A DNA stretch of 64,000 nucleotides from the NCBI RefSeq assembly GCF_007858285.1, contig NZ_VFIL01000002.1, positions 434,001-498,000 on the forward strand, given 5' to 3'. This document shows positions 44,061-53,571 of this stretch, piece after piece (positions within the stretch are counted from its first letter, which is position 1; every line of letters begins with the position of its first letter). The position numbers and the translations under genes were made by a program. This DNA is from Pseudomonas brenneri (GTDB taxonomy: Bacteria > Pseudomonadota > Gammaproteobacteria > Pseudomonadales > Pseudomonadaceae). The notes under the pieces are model-generated. The model was not told the origin of the DNA and did not search any database. It saw only the letters and a program-made list of their open reading frames with translations.

Positions 44061-45962
44061 ATGGGTCAGGCAAGTGGTCAGGCAACAGGCGTCGAACATT
44101 CCACGGCAAAGCCGATTGGTATGCTGGTGGCGGCGGTCGGGGTCGTCTATGGCGATATCGGTACCAGCCCGCTCTACACCCTTAAAGAGGTGTTTTCTGG
44201 CAATTATGGGGTGCAGGTCAATCATGACGGCGTGCTGGGGATCCTGGCGCTGATCTTTTGGTCGTTGATCTGGGTGGTTTCAATCAAATACGTGCTGTTT
44301 GTGTTGCGCGCCGACAACCAGGGTGAAGGTGGCATCATGGCACTCACCGCCTTGGCCCGACGAGCGGCAGGCAATCACCCGCGATTGCGCAGTTTCCTGG
44401 TGGTGTGCGGTCTGTGCGGCGCGGCGCTGTTCTATGGTGACAGCATGATCACCCCGGCGATTTCGGTGCTATCGGCCATCGAAGGTCTGGAGCTGGCGTT
44501 CGACGGCCTGGAGCATTGGGTCGTGCCCTTGGCGCTGGTGGTGCTGGTGGCACTGTTCCTGATCCAGAAACACGGCACCGACCGTATCGGCAAGCTATTC
44601 GGGCCGGTGATGGTCACCTGGTTCCTGGTATTGGGCGGCCTGGGTGTTTGCGGGATCATCCAGCGGCCCGAAGTGCTCAACGCGATGAACCCGATGTGGG
44701 GCGTGCGTTTCTTCATGGTCCATCCGGGCATTGGCGTGGCGATTCTCGGCGCCGTGGTGCTGGCGCTGACTGGTGCCGAGGCGTTGTATGCCGACATGGG
44801 CCATTTCGGCCGCAAACCCATTGCCCGTGCCTGGTTCATCCTGGTGCTGCCAGCCCTGGTGCTCAACTATTTCGGCCAGGGTGCGATGTTGCTGGGCGAC
44901 CCCGAAGCCGCCCGCAACCCGTTCTACCTGTTGGCGCCAAGCTGGGCACTGTTGCCGCTGGTGGGCTTGTCCACGCTGGCGACGGTGATCGCTTCCCAGG
45001 CGGTGATTTCCGGTGCGTTCTCGTTGACACGCCAGGCGATCCAGCTCGGCTACATCCCGCGCATGCATATCCAGCACACCTCCAGCGCCGAACAGGGCCA
45101 GATCTACATTGGCGCGGTGAACTGGTCGCTGATGGTCGGAGTGATCTTGCTGGTGCTGGGCTTCGAGTCTTCGGGCGCCCTGGCCTCGGCTTACGGGGTG
45201 GCGGTGACTGGGACCATGCTGATGACCACCATCCTGGTCTCCGCCGTGATGCTGCTGTTGTGGAAGTGGCCGCCGGTATTGGCAGTGCCTGTGTTGCTGG
45301 GCTTTTTGCTGGTGGATGGCCTGTTCTTTGCGGCCAACGTGCCGAAGGTGGTCCAGGGTGGCGCGTTCCCGGTGTTGGCGGGGATCGTGCTGTTTGTGCT
45401 GATGACCACCTGGAAGCGCGGCAAGCAATTGCTGGTGGAGCGCCTGGACGAGGGCGGCCTGCCGCTGCCGATCTTTATCAGCAGCATTCGCGTGCAGCCG
45501 CCCCATCGCGTCCAGGGTACGGCGGTGTTCCTTACCGCCCGCCCGGACGCGGTGCCCCACGCCTTGCTGCATAACCTGTTGCACAATCAGGTGCTGCACG
45601 AACAGGTGGTGCTGCTGACGGTGATCTATGAGGACATTCCGCGCGTCCCGGCCCAGCGGCGCTTTGAGGTGGACGCTTATGGTGACGGCTTCTTCCGGGT
45701 GATTTTGCACTTTGGCTTTACCGACGAGCCGGACGTGCCCGAAGCCCTGAAGCTGTGCCACTTGGATGACCTGGACTTCAGCCCGATGCGCACAACCTAC
45801 TTCCTCAGCCGCGAGACGGTCATTGCCTCCAAGCTCGAAGGCATGGCGCGCTGGCGCGAAGGGTTGTTCGCCTTCATGCTGAAGAACGCCAACGGCAACC
45901 TGCGCTTCTTCAAGTTGCCGGTAAACCGGGTGATTGAGTTGGGGACCCAAGTAGAAATGTAG
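44061..45962 (+). CDS. kup: Potassium uptake protein Kup
   Basis: 633-aa low-affinity K+/H+ symporter. Twelve hydrophobic segments in the first 430 residues, beginning with the signature [18 protein letters not shown], then a hydrophilic cytoplasmic C-domain ([11 protein letters not shown]). AGGAGCGGTTG precedes the ATG at 44061; the longer frame from the GTG at 44016 has no ribosome site. A strong terminator follows. Confidence 0.95.
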   Translation: MGQASGQATGVEHSTAKPIGMLVAAVGVVYGDIGTSPLYTLKEVFSGNYGVQVNHDGVLGILALIFWSLIWVVSIKYVLFVLRADNQGEGGIMALTALARRAAGNHPRLRSFLVVCGLCGAALFYGDSMITPAISVLSAIEGLELAFDGLEHWVVPLALVVLVALFLIQKHGTDRIGKLFGPVMVTWFLVLGGLGVCGIIQRPEVLNAMNPMWGVRFFMVHPGIGVAILGAVVLALTGAEALYADMGHFGRKPIARAWFILVLPALVLNYFGQGAMLLGDPEAARNPFYLLAPSWALLPLVGLSTLATVIASQAVISGAFSLTRQAIQLGYIPRMHIQHTSSAEQGQIYIGAVNWSLMVGVILLVLGFESSGALASAYGVAVTGTMLMTTILVSAVMLLLWKWPPVLAVPVLLGFLLVDGLFFAANVPKVVQGGAFPVLAGIVLFVLMTTWKRGKQLLVERLDEGGLPLPIFISSIRVQPPHRVQGTAVFLTARPDAVPHALLHNLLHNQVLHEQVVLLTVIYEDIPRVPAQRRFEVDAYGDGFFRVILHFGFTDEPDVPEALKLCHLDDLDFSPMRTTYFLSRETVIASKLEGMARWREGLFAFMLKNANGNLRFFKLPVNRVIELGTQVEM

Positions 45963-45976
45963 ACCCGGTTGAAAAT

Positions 45977-46014
45977 AAAACCGCGATGGGCTGTATGCCA
46001 TCGCGGTTTTTTTT
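45977..46014 (+). terminator. Terminator of kup
   Basis: AAAACCGCGATGG pairs with CCATCGCGGTTTT around an 8-nt loop, followed by T residues; 13-bp perfect stem. Confidence 0.93.
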
Positions 46015-46148
46015 GGCCTGTCGATTTGTACGGTGAAGTCACTGCCTTTCACATCCGGCCTGTTGAAACCGGGGGGTGTGCTAACGTCTTTTTACCCAAG
46101 TTTGTCGTCTGGCCCATAAGGATCAACTCACTACAGGGAAAGCCAAAG

Positions 46149-47423
46149 ATGAAGCGCGCACTCTCAGGATTGGTGTCAGGCATCACTCTTTTAGTCGTAG
46201 GTTGTTCGTCCAGCACCATTGATACACCTCCTGTCGCTCCCCAGGCACTGCAGTTTGCCGACTCACACTTCCATCCTTCCAATTACGCCTATCAGGGTGT
46301 TTCACTCAAGTCATTGTTGTCGGATTACTTATCGGCCAGCGTGGTCCGTTCGGTGGTGATGCCGCTGCCGTTGCAACAGCGCTGGGACAGTTTTGAAAAC
46401 TATCAGGTGACGGATACGTCCGGCCGTTTGTATGGCGCCAACTACTACATCGGCCCCAAGGCTGACTTGTACTATTACGCCTTCGCAGACGCGATGTATG
46501 CCCGGGAGTACCTGCAGTTGTCAGCGGCGGATCAGGGGCGATTGGACCTCATGATTACCGGCTTCAACCCCATGGATCGTTATGGGGCCCAGCACATCAA
46601 GCGGGTACTGCTGACCTTCCCGGGGGCTTTTGCCGGTATCGGTGAGTTCACGGTGCATAAGGAACTGGTGTCACGCAAGATCGCCGGCGAGACCATCCGC
46701 AGCACTGCCACCGTGCCGCTGCCCCCCGACCTCGATAAGAAAGGCACGATGTCGCTGTATGCGCAGTCCCTGGCAGACGTGTTGAAGGTGGCCGAGGAGA
46801 CCGGCCTGGTGGTGACGCTGCACAACGACCTGTATCAGACGGAGGTCAATTATGAGGGCACGGTGGAAGATGTTTTCCCTGGCAGGACCTACGAAGCTGC
46901 ACTGAAGCATTTGTGCAGTACCGCGCCCAAGGCCTCGGTGATCTGGGCCCACACTGGGCTGGGACGCTACGTAAAGCCGACTTCCAGCCACTTGAAAACC
47001 GTTGCCCGGATCCTGGATAGCTGTCCTGCATGGGTGGTGGACATTTCTTGGGATCTGGTCCAGGAAAACATTATTCACCCTGGGCCTGGCATGCCGCCCG
47101 TCAACGAGTGGATCGGCTTTTTCAATCAGTACAGCAGCCGGGTGTTATGGGGCTCCGACACCGTGATGTTCAGCAAGAACACACTTGAATTGCCGGATAA
47201 GGTCGTGCCTGGCCAGCGTCTCACGGTCGAGCAATACCTGGCACTTCCCGAGTTGCTGCGACCGCTGTTCAGTCGGCTGCGGCCTGATGTCGCGGAAAAA
47301 ATCAGCTACGGCAACTATGTGCGATTGTTTGATGACGCGCGGCGTAAGGTGCGAGCCTGGGAGGCCAGCCATGCGCAGGATGATGTGTGGGATCTTTCCG
47401 GACCATCCGCAGCGGTGCGCTGA
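46149..47423 (+). CDS. Amidohydrolase-family lipoprotein
   Basis: 424-aa protein with a lipoprotein signal (LVSGITLLVVGCSSS, lipid on Cys near residue 19), so it is exported and membrane-attached. The body is a metal-dependent amidohydrolase fold: ADSHFHPSNY (H-x-H metal pair), TLHNDLYQ, VIWAHTGLGRYVKP and VLWGSDTVMF with the catalytic Asp. The substrate is unknown. The longer upstream frame has no coding character. Monocistronic, with a terminator. Confidence 0.8.
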   Translation: MKRALSGLVSGITLLVVGCSSSTIDTPPVAPQALQFADSHFHPSNYAYQGVSLKSLLSDYLSASVVRSVVMPLPLQQRWDSFENYQVTDTSGRLYGANYYIGPKADLYYYAFADAMYAREYLQLSAADQGRLDLMITGFNPMDRYGAQHIKRVLLTFPGAFAGIGEFTVHKELVSRKIAGETIRSTATVPLPPDLDKKGTMSLYAQSLADVLKVAEETGLVVTLHNDLYQTEVNYEGTVEDVFPGRTYEAALKHLCSTAPKASVIWAHTGLGRYVKPTSSHLKTVARILDSCPAWVVDISWDLVQENIIHPGPGMPPVNEWIGFFNQYSSRVLWGSDTVMFSKNTLELPDKVVPGQRLTVEQYLALPELLRPLFSRLRPDVAEKISYGNYVRLFDDARRKVRAWEASHAQDDVWDLSGPSAAVR

Positions 47424-47430
47424 AACCTGC

Positions 47431-47470
47431 AAAAAGCCCCCGTTGCCTTTGCGCCAGCGGGGGCTTTTTG
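47431..47470 (+). terminator. Terminator of the amidohydrolase gene
   Basis: AAAAAGCCCCCG and CGGGGGCTTTTT stem with a loop of about 16 nt, followed by T residues, 8 bp past the stop. Confidence 0.88.
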
Positions 47471-47518
47471 TCGCACGCACTATTTGATCTGCAATGCAAT
47501 CAACTGCAGGGACTGGTC

Positions 47519-47552
47519 CACCGCTATCGCAGGCAAGCCAGCTCCCACATTG
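47519..47552. repeat. Single REP arm
   Basis: CGCTATCGCAGGCAAGCCAGCTCCCACAT is one arm of the same family as the 41734 doublet; no partner arm is found within 150 bp. Confidence 0.8.
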
Positions 47553-47569
47553 ACCGAGTTCAGCAGGAG

Positions 47570-48850
47570 TTATTCGGCCTTGGCCTGGCGCTTCTCGATG
47601 ATATCCACCAGGCGCTTGGCCAGTGCCGGGTAGTTTTCGTCGAAGTGATGGCCACCCGGTAGCTTCATGGCTTCACCCACGGCGGTCTTGTCGGTGCAGC
47701 CACTCTCGTCGACTTCTTCCTCGCCATAGATGCACACCACTTTAGCGGCTGGCAGCTTGGCCATTTCCGGGCCAGTGGCTGCTTCCTTGCCAGCATTGCC
47801 CAGCCAGCCTTCCACTTCGATCTCAAAGCTGCCAGTGCGGGCAAAGGCCAGCAGGATAATTGCGTCGACCCGCTGCTGCTCGGCTTCCGGCAGGCGGTTG
47901 TAGATGGCCGGCAACACATCGGCACCGAACGAATAGCCGGTCAGCACAAAGCGCTTGGTGCCCCATTTCTGCCGATAGTGCTGCATCAGCTCGGTCAGGT
48001 CCTTGGCGCTCTGCTCCGGGCTTTTGTGCTGCCAGTAGTAGCGCAGGGTGTCGATGCCGACCACCGGATAACCGATCTTGGCCATCTCGCCGGCCACGTC
48101 GCGGTCCAGGTCACGCCAGCCGCCGTCGCCAGAGAGGAACAGGGTCACGGTGTCCTTGGCCTGGCCGGCGGGTACTTCAACCACCGGGATCGCCAGGCCG
48201 CCATTGTCCGAACCTACCAGTTGCTTGCGCAGTTCGTTGTTCAGCACCTGCGGGTAGTTGATGTCGTAGTCGCTGATGCTGGTGGTGGCACGCGGGGTGT
48301 CGCGTACGAAACTGGCGCTTTCGTCGTCAGGGTTATCGTTCCAGGCCACCAGCCAGTTGCCGTGGGCAGCGGTCTTGGGCAGCGGGTCTTTGCAACCTTC
48401 CTGGACCAGGGCGAAGCCCACGGAGATGGCATTAGCCTTGTCGTCGTTCTGCGTCGCCAGCCAGCGCCAGGCGAGTGCCGCGCCAGGGCCGATGCCGCTG
48501 ACCAGGGTGGCCGGGCCTTTGAGCTGGCTTAGTGCTGCTTGCAGGGCTTGTTCCTGCAGTTTGCAGTCGTCCTTGGGCAGGATCACTTGCACGATCTGCG
48601 CAGCGCTGCCCTTGCTCAGGGCAATCAGTTGGCTGTCGCTCAGGCTGGCATCGGCCATTACGGCCACCGCTACGCGGGCCTTGGTGGTGGTGCCAGGCGT
48701 CACACGGGTCATGGTCGAGCCGTCGGCCTGGGGCAGTTGTTCCAGGGTCGGTTGAGGGGCGGGGCGATTCCAGTACCAGTAGCTGCCACCGAGGATCAGG
48801 GCCAGCACCACCAGACTTGCCAATACATACCGCCAGGAGCGTCGAATCAT
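47570..48850 (-). CDS. AcvB/VirJ-family aminoacyl-phosphatidylglycerol hydrolase (AhyD-like)
   Basis: 426-aa protein with one N-terminal membrane helix (YVLASLVVLALILGGSYWY) and two periplasmic alpha/beta-hydrolase-like regions; the nucleophile is the Ser of LTGYSFGAD, with an acid/His end in GGHHFDENY. In Agrobacterium AcvB and in P. aeruginosa PA0919 (AhyD) such proteins hydrolyse lysyl- or alanyl-phosphatidylglycerol and are coupled to MprF. Here the start overlaps the mprF stop by 1 bp, supporting that role. The amino acid handled cannot be told. Confidence 0.83.
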   Translation of the reverse strand: MIRRSWRYVLASLVVLALILGGSYWYWNRPAPQPTLEQLPQADGSTMTRVTPGTTTKARVAVAVMADASLSDSQLIALSKGSAAQIVQVILPKDDCKLQEQALQAALSQLKGPATLVSGIGPGAALAWRWLATQNDDKANAISVGFALVQEGCKDPLPKTAAHGNWLVAWNDNPDDESASFVRDTPRATTSISDYDINYPQVLNNELRKQLVGSDNGGLAIPVVEVPAGQAKDTVTLFLSGDGGWRDLDRDVAGEMAKIGYPVVGIDTLRYYWQHKSPEQSAKDLTELMQHYRQKWGTKRFVLTGYSFGADVLPAIYNRLPEAEQQRVDAIILLAFARTGSFEIEVEGWLGNAGKEAATGPEMAKLPAAKVVCIYGEEEVDESGCTDKTAVGEAMKLPGGHHFDENYPALAKRLVDIIEKRQAKAE

Positions 48851-51492
48851 CAGCGTTTCACCAATCCAGTCAAGCCGCCCGCGATCAGGGCGGCGGTATC
48901 GGCCAGTGCCACCAGCGGATCAAGTCCTGCGGGCACGGCCATGTAACGAGGTTCCCAGTCAGGCTGGAACTTGTCTTTGAAGCGGCGCAAACCTTGGAAG
49001 TTATACAGTTGCTCGCCACGGCGGAACACCATCGAGCCCAGGCGCTGGGTCAGCGGTGCACCACGGCGTGGTTGCAGGCCCGACAGCGGCACCATGCCGA
49101 GGCTGAAGCGTGCATAGTTGTGGCTTTTATAGTGCTGGATCAAGCCAACCATCATGAACTCCATGGTCAGCTTTGGCGCATCAGGGTGCGCGCGCATCAG
49201 GTCGAGACTGGCCAGGTCATGGCTGTAGGTCTCCAGCAGATTGGCGAAGGCCACCGGCTGCCCTTCGAAGCGAATCACCGCAATGCGAAAATGCTTGAGG
49301 TATTCGTCGCTGAAACGTCCCAGGGAGAAGCCTTTTTCGCGCACGTTCTTACCGGTGAGCCAGGCATCGGAGATGATTTTCAGCGCGTCCATCGGTGCCT
49401 GGCCCGGTTCGAAAATCTCCAGGGATAGGCCGTCTCGGGTCCCGCGGTTCCAGGTGTAGCGTAAATCCTTCATCTCCTTGCCCTTGGCTTCCAGGTCGAA
49501 GCGCTTGAGATCGACCCGGGCTTCTTCACCCAGCTTGATCGCGGTCAGGCCGATGTCCATATAGAAGGGCAGGTTCTCTGCGCGCACCTGGTAGAACACC
49601 GGGCGGGCGTGATGAATGTCGCAGAGGTCGCGGAACTGCCAGATCATCTCGGCCCGTGGCTGGGTCGGACCGATCGGGTCGTACAGGGCCACCAGGCTGC
49701 GGCCACGCCGGGCATACATCAGGAACGCTTCATCGTTGGGGTGAAACAGCAGGGCCTTGTCGCCGGTCAGTGCCAGGCCACCATCGGGTTGCGACGAGGC
49801 CATCAGGATCCTGGTGGCGCGCTCCAGTTCATCGGCGGTCGGCAGGTGGATCACCGGGCGTGCGGTGCGCAGCAGCCAGGTCAGCGACACGATCACCAGC
49901 AGCACGGCAGCCCCCAGCAGTGAGCGCAGGCCACGCGGGGCGTTGGCGTCGAGGGTGAATTGCCACCACAGTTGATGGCTGTAAGGCACATCCTGATAGG
50001 CAAACAACAGCAGCCAGATCGAGGCCCCCAGCACACAGACGCTGGCCACCAGGTACAGCGGCGAGAAGGGCAGCTCGGTCAGGCGGCTGGCGCGGTAGAA
50101 CGAGCGCCGGAAGATTGCCAGCAGCACCGCGGTTGTGGTCATCAGGCTGGCTTCTTCCCAATCGAAGCCTTTGAGCAGTGAGAGCAGGGCGCCGACCAGC
50201 AACAGCACCATGGTCAGCATCCAGGCTGCCGACAGGCGCCGGCGCAGGCCCTGGGCCAGCAACAGGCACAGCACGCCGATCAGGCTGGCACCAAAGTGCG
50301 AGGCGTCAATCAGGCGGTGGGGGATCAGGAAGCCGATGTTTTCCAGGCGCGAGTCGATTTCCGGGGTGGCGCCGGAGAACAGCAGCACCACCCCGGACAA
50401 AAAAACCAGCACGGCCAATACCGGTGCTGCGAGGCCCGAGGCCACCCGCAGGCTCTGCTGGGTCTGGAACAGGCGCTGGGCTTCGTTGATCAGCAGGAAG
50501 ATGCACGCGATCAACAACGGCAGTACCACGTAGATCATGCGGTACAGCAGCAGGGCGGCGGCCAGTGGTGCGGCGCCGAGCTTATCGGCAAAGGCGGCCA
50601 GCAGAATCGCTTCGAACACGCCGACACCGCCCGGCACATGGCTGAGCACACCCGCTGCAAGTGCCAGCAGGTACACCAGCAGGAACGGGCCAAACGGTGG
50701 GGCTTCCGGCAGCAGCATATAGAGAACGGTAGCTGCGGCAGCTACGTCCAGGGCGGTGATGATCAGTTGCAGAAAGGTCAGGCGGCGTCCAGGCAGGCGC
50801 AAGGTACGACGGCCGACCTTGACCAGCAGGTTGTCGGGGTAAGGCTGCTCTGGCAGGCGGCGGCGGTAAATCCCGATGCATAGCGCGGCTGAGAGCAGCA
50901 GCACTGCGCCCGCGATCCCGCCGAGCAGCGTGGCCGGCAGGTGCAGCGCGTTGGAGGCGGCTGGCAGATTGCTCAAGGTTGCCAGTGCGGCGAGCGGCGG
51001 CAGTGCGCAGCCCAGGGCCAGGCTGGCAAACACGGTCATATGGGCCACTTCCGAGGCCCCGATACCGTGCCGTGCATAGAGGCGATAACGCACTGATCCA
51101 CCGGACAGCATCGACAGACCGATCGCATTGCCAATGGCGAACGCGGTAAAGCCGCCGTAGGCCAAAGTCTTGGCCGGCAGTTTTACCCCGGCGTAGCGCG
51201 CGCCGGAAAATTCGTAGCCCAATAGAATGATGAACCCGGCGATCGCGGCGGCGAAGGCGCCCAGCAAGGAGGGTTTTGGTACTTCCAGGATCGAGTCGTG
51301 GAGGGCGTACAGATCCAGCTCAAGCAGCAGGTGGCGGCAGGCGATCAGGGCAATTGCAAACAGCAGCAACGTGACTGCCAGCCCAATGGGTTGACGATAC
51401 TTGCTCAACAGATCCAGCCAGCGCAGGCGGGCGGGGGCGATCGGTTGTGTGGCTGTGACAGTGTCTTGTGGTTCAGACGAATTGGCGCGCAT
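48850..51492 (-). CDS. mprF: Aminoacyl-phosphatidylglycerol synthase/flippase MprF
   Basis: 880-aa membrane protein. The N-terminal two-thirds have about 13-14 membrane segments (flippase part; SGGSVRYRLYARHGI, VPGGVGVFEAILLAAFADKL). The C-terminal 320 residues are the DUF2156 GNAT-like synthase domain (LFHPNDEAFLMYARRGRSLV, TMEFMMVGLIQHYKSHNYAR, PLSGLQPRRGAPL). It moves an amino acid from tRNA to phosphatidylglycerol and lowers the negative surface charge. GAGGTG precedes ATG 51492; a TTG one codon upstream is possible. Confidence 0.92.
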   Translation of the reverse strand: MRANSSEPQDTVTATQPIAPARLRWLDLLSKYRQPIGLAVTLLLFAIALIACRHLLLELDLYALHDSILEVPKPSLLGAFAAAIAGFIILLGYEFSGARYAGVKLPAKTLAYGGFTAFAIGNAIGLSMLSGGSVRYRLYARHGIGASEVAHMTVFASLALGCALPPLAALATLSNLPAASNALHLPATLLGGIAGAVLLLSAALCIGIYRRRLPEQPYPDNLLVKVGRRTLRLPGRRLTFLQLIITALDVAAAATVLYMLLPEAPPFGPFLLVYLLALAAGVLSHVPGGVGVFEAILLAAFADKLGAAPLAAALLLYRMIYVVLPLLIACIFLLINEAQRLFQTQQSLRVASGLAAPVLAVLVFLSGVVLLFSGATPEIDSRLENIGFLIPHRLIDASHFGASLIGVLCLLLAQGLRRRLSAAWMLTMVLLLVGALLSLLKGFDWEEASLMTTTAVLLAIFRRSFYRASRLTELPFSPLYLVASVCVLGASIWLLLFAYQDVPYSHQLWWQFTLDANAPRGLRSLLGAAVLLVIVSLTWLLRTARPVIHLPTADELERATRILMASSQPDGGLALTGDKALLFHPNDEAFLMYARRGRSLVALYDPIGPTQPRAEMIWQFRDLCDIHHARPVFYQVRAENLPFYMDIGLTAIKLGEEARVDLKRFDLEAKGKEMKDLRYTWNRGTRDGLSLEIFEPGQAPMDALKIISDAWLTGKNVREKGFSLGRFSDEYLKHFRIAVIRFEGQPVAFANLLETYSHDLASLDLMRAHPDAPKLTMEFMMVGLIQHYKSHNYARFSLGMVPLSGLQPRRGAPLTQRLGSMVFRRGEQLYNFQGLRRFKDKFQPDWEPRYMAVPAGLDPLVALADTAALIAGGLTGLVKR

Positions 51493-51733
51493 CAATCACC
51501 TCGTGGATTGTGCGCGACAGGATGGGGGTATCCAGCCAAGTTACCAATCCCTATGTACAAAATAATTACAAATAGTAACGCGGATTGCCGGGGCCGGCGA
51601 CAGCGTCCATTGGTCGCGCAAGGGCGTGCTCGACACTTGAGCATAGCCTGCAAATGGGTGGACTCCGAAACCCATGCGCGGTTTCATGAAAGATGCCATG
51701 CCATTGTTTCAAAAGAACTTTTTTAGCGGGCAC

Positions 51734-51765
51734 AAAAAAGGCCACTCTTTCGAGTAGCCTTTTTT
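51734..51765 (-). terminator. Terminator of the left tRNA-fMet gene
   Basis: AAAAAGGC(C)ACT-CTTTCG-AGT(A)GCCTTTTT hairpin 6 bp past the tRNA 3' end. The identical sequence follows the second copy. Confidence 0.85.
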
Positions 51766-51771
51766 GATGTT

Positions 51772-51848
<77 letters not shown>

Positions 51849-51860
51849 TCTGTGGGCGGC

Positions 51861-51888
51861 ATTCTACAGCGCAACGACGAGGTGTCAA
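51861..51888 (-). promoter_or_regulatory. Promoter of the left tRNA-fMet gene
   Basis: On the minus strand TTGACA, 16 bp, TAGAAT, ending 12 bp before the tRNA 5' end. Confidence 0.85.
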
Positions 51889-51956
51889 CCGTTAATGACA
51901 TAAAGTGCAAAATAACTGCAAATCAGCCTAAGTGCGCGATTGAAAACGAGTTTTCA

Positions 51957-52058
51957 CTGTAGGAGCGAGCTTGCTCGCGAAGGGCGCCAACGATAACGCG
52001 GACACCCGGCATCAACTCGGCACCCTTGAGCTTTTCGCGAGCAAGCTCGCTCCTACAG
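51957..52058. repeat. REP doublet between the two tRNA genes
   Basis: CTGTAGGAGCGAGCTTGCTCGC and its exact inverted copy GCGAGCAAGCTCGCTCCTACAG face each other. Nearly the same unit as at 39541. Confidence 0.93.
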
Positions 52059-52080
52059 GGGGGAGGAAATCAGCGCGCAC

Positions 52081-52112
52081 AAAAAAGGCCACTCTTTCGA
52101 GTAGCCTTTTTT
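52081..52112 (-). terminator. Terminator of the right tRNA-fMet gene
   Basis: Same AAAAAGGC(C)ACT hairpin as at 51734; part of the duplicated unit. Confidence 0.85.
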
Positions 52113-52118
52113 GATGTT

Positions 52119-52195
<77 letters not shown>

Positions 52196-52208
52196 TCTGT
52201 GTGTCGGC

Positions 52209-52236
52209 ATTCTACAGAGGAATGGCGGTGTGTCAA
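52209..52236 (-). promoter_or_regulatory. Promoter of the right tRNA-fMet gene
   Basis: On the minus strand TTGACA, 16 bp, TAGAAT, the same boxes and spacing as the left copy, 13 bp before the tRNA. Confidence 0.85.
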
Positions 52237-52412
52237 CCGTTGATTCAAAGAAAAGCGCTTGTGCTTCAATTGGTTAGCTCTCCAAGGGCGCTGGAAAAGG
52301 AGCTTCGGCCCAGTCTGGCTGTGGCCTTCAGCTCTATTGGGGGAGGCTCTTCGATTGAGAAAACAAATTCAATGAGGTTTTTTCCTGCCACTTTGTCAGA
52401 TGATTCAAAGTA

Positions 52413-52428
52413 CTGGTGCTATATACAG
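52413..52428. promoter_or_regulatory. LexA box (SOS) of dinB
   Basis: CTGGTGCTATATACAG fits CTG-N10-CAG and lies 56 bp before the dinB ATG. Confidence 0.83.
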
Positions 52429-52484
52429 GTGTGAGTGCGATACTGGCGATCCGTCTACTTTATGTCCCGATTACGCCTCTCTAT

Positions 52485-53543
52485 ATGACGCAGCGCAAAA
52501 TCATCCATGTCGACTGTGATTGCTTCTACGCGGCCATTGAAATGCGGGATAACCCGAGCCTGGCGCAAAAGCCCCTGGCGGTCGGGGGCTCGGCGGATCG
52601 GCGTGGGGTGATCGCCACCTGCAACTACGAGGCCCGGGCCTACGGGGTGCGGTCGGCGATGTCTTCACGCCATGCATTGAAGTTGTGTCCCGACCTGACC
52701 ATCGTCAAGCCGCGCATGGATGCCTATAAAGAAGCCTCGAAGGAAATCCAGACGATTTTTCGTGACTACACCGATCTGATCGAGCCGCTGTCGCTGGATG
52801 AGGCTTACCTGGATGTGTCCGATTGTGCGCATTTCGGCGGCAGCGCCACGCGCATTGCCCAGGATATCCGCCGGCGGGTCTCTAATCAGTTGCACATCAC
52901 GGTGTCTGCCGGGGTGGCCCCCAACAAGTTCCTGGCCAAGATCGCCAGTGACTGGAAAAAGCCCAATGGGCTGTTTGTGATCACCCCTGACCAGGTGGAA
53001 GACTTCGTATCGCAGTTGCCGGTGAGCAAGTTGCATGGTGTCGGCAAGGTTACCGCCGACAAGCTGGCGCGCCTGGGGATTGAAGATTGCCTGCAATTGC
53101 GCGAGTGGAACAAGCTGGCGCTGGTGCGCGAATTCGGCAGTTTTGGTGAGCGGTTATGGAGTTTGGCGCGTGGGATTGATGATCGTGCGGTACACAACGA
53201 CAGCCGCCGGCAATCGATCAGTGTGGAAAATACCTACGATGTCGATCTACCGGACTTGCCCAGTTGCCTGGAAAAACTCCCAGAACTGATGGAGACCCTG
53301 GCAGGGCGGATGCAGCGTATCGACAGCAGTTATCGCCCGGGTAAACCGTTTGTCAAAGTGAAGTTCCATGACTTTACCCAAACGACGCTGGAGCAGGCGG
53401 GAGCGGGGCGGGACCTGGAGAGTTATCGACAGTTGCTGACCCAGGCGTTCAATCGCGGTGGTAAACCGGTGCGGTTGCTGGGGATTGGTGTGCGGCTGCT
53501 GGACTTGAGCCTGGGCAATGAACAGTTGGAGCTGTCCCTGTAG
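52485..53543 (+). CDS. dinB: DNA polymerase IV
   Basis: 352-aa Y-family translesion polymerase. Catalytic motifs are HVDCDCFYAAIE (first Asp), PLSLDEAYLD (Asp/Glu pair) and the steric/HhH region LHGVGKVTADKLARLGI. ATG at 52485; the long upstream frame from 52416 runs through the LexA box and is not coding. The SOS box supports damage induction. No C-terminal clamp motif was checked. Confidence 0.95.
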   Translation: MTQRKIIHVDCDCFYAAIEMRDNPSLAQKPLAVGGSADRRGVIATCNYEARAYGVRSAMSSRHALKLCPDLTIVKPRMDAYKEASKEIQTIFRDYTDLIEPLSLDEAYLDVSDCAHFGGSATRIAQDIRRRVSNQLHITVSAGVAPNKFLAKIASDWKKPNGLFVITPDQVEDFVSQLPVSKLHGVGKVTADKLARLGIEDCLQLREWNKLALVREFGSFGERLWSLARGIDDRAVHNDSRRQSISVENTYDVDLPDLPSCLEKLPELMETLAGRMQRIDSSYRPGKPFVKVKFHDFTQTTLEQAGAGRDLESYRQLLTQAFNRGGKPVRLLGIGVRLLDLSLGNEQLELSL

Positions 53544-53567
53544 GAACCGGCAAGCCGGCTTCTACAG
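53538..53567. terminator. Palindrome at the end of dinB
   Basis: CTGTAGGAACCGGC-AA-GCCGGCTTCTACAG is a compact inverted repeat that includes the dinB stop codon and ends 5 bp before the end of the convergent lipoprotein gene. It resembles a collapsed REP doublet and may serve as a bidirectional transcription stop; no T run follows. Confidence 0.6.
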
Positions 53568-53571
53568 AGGG

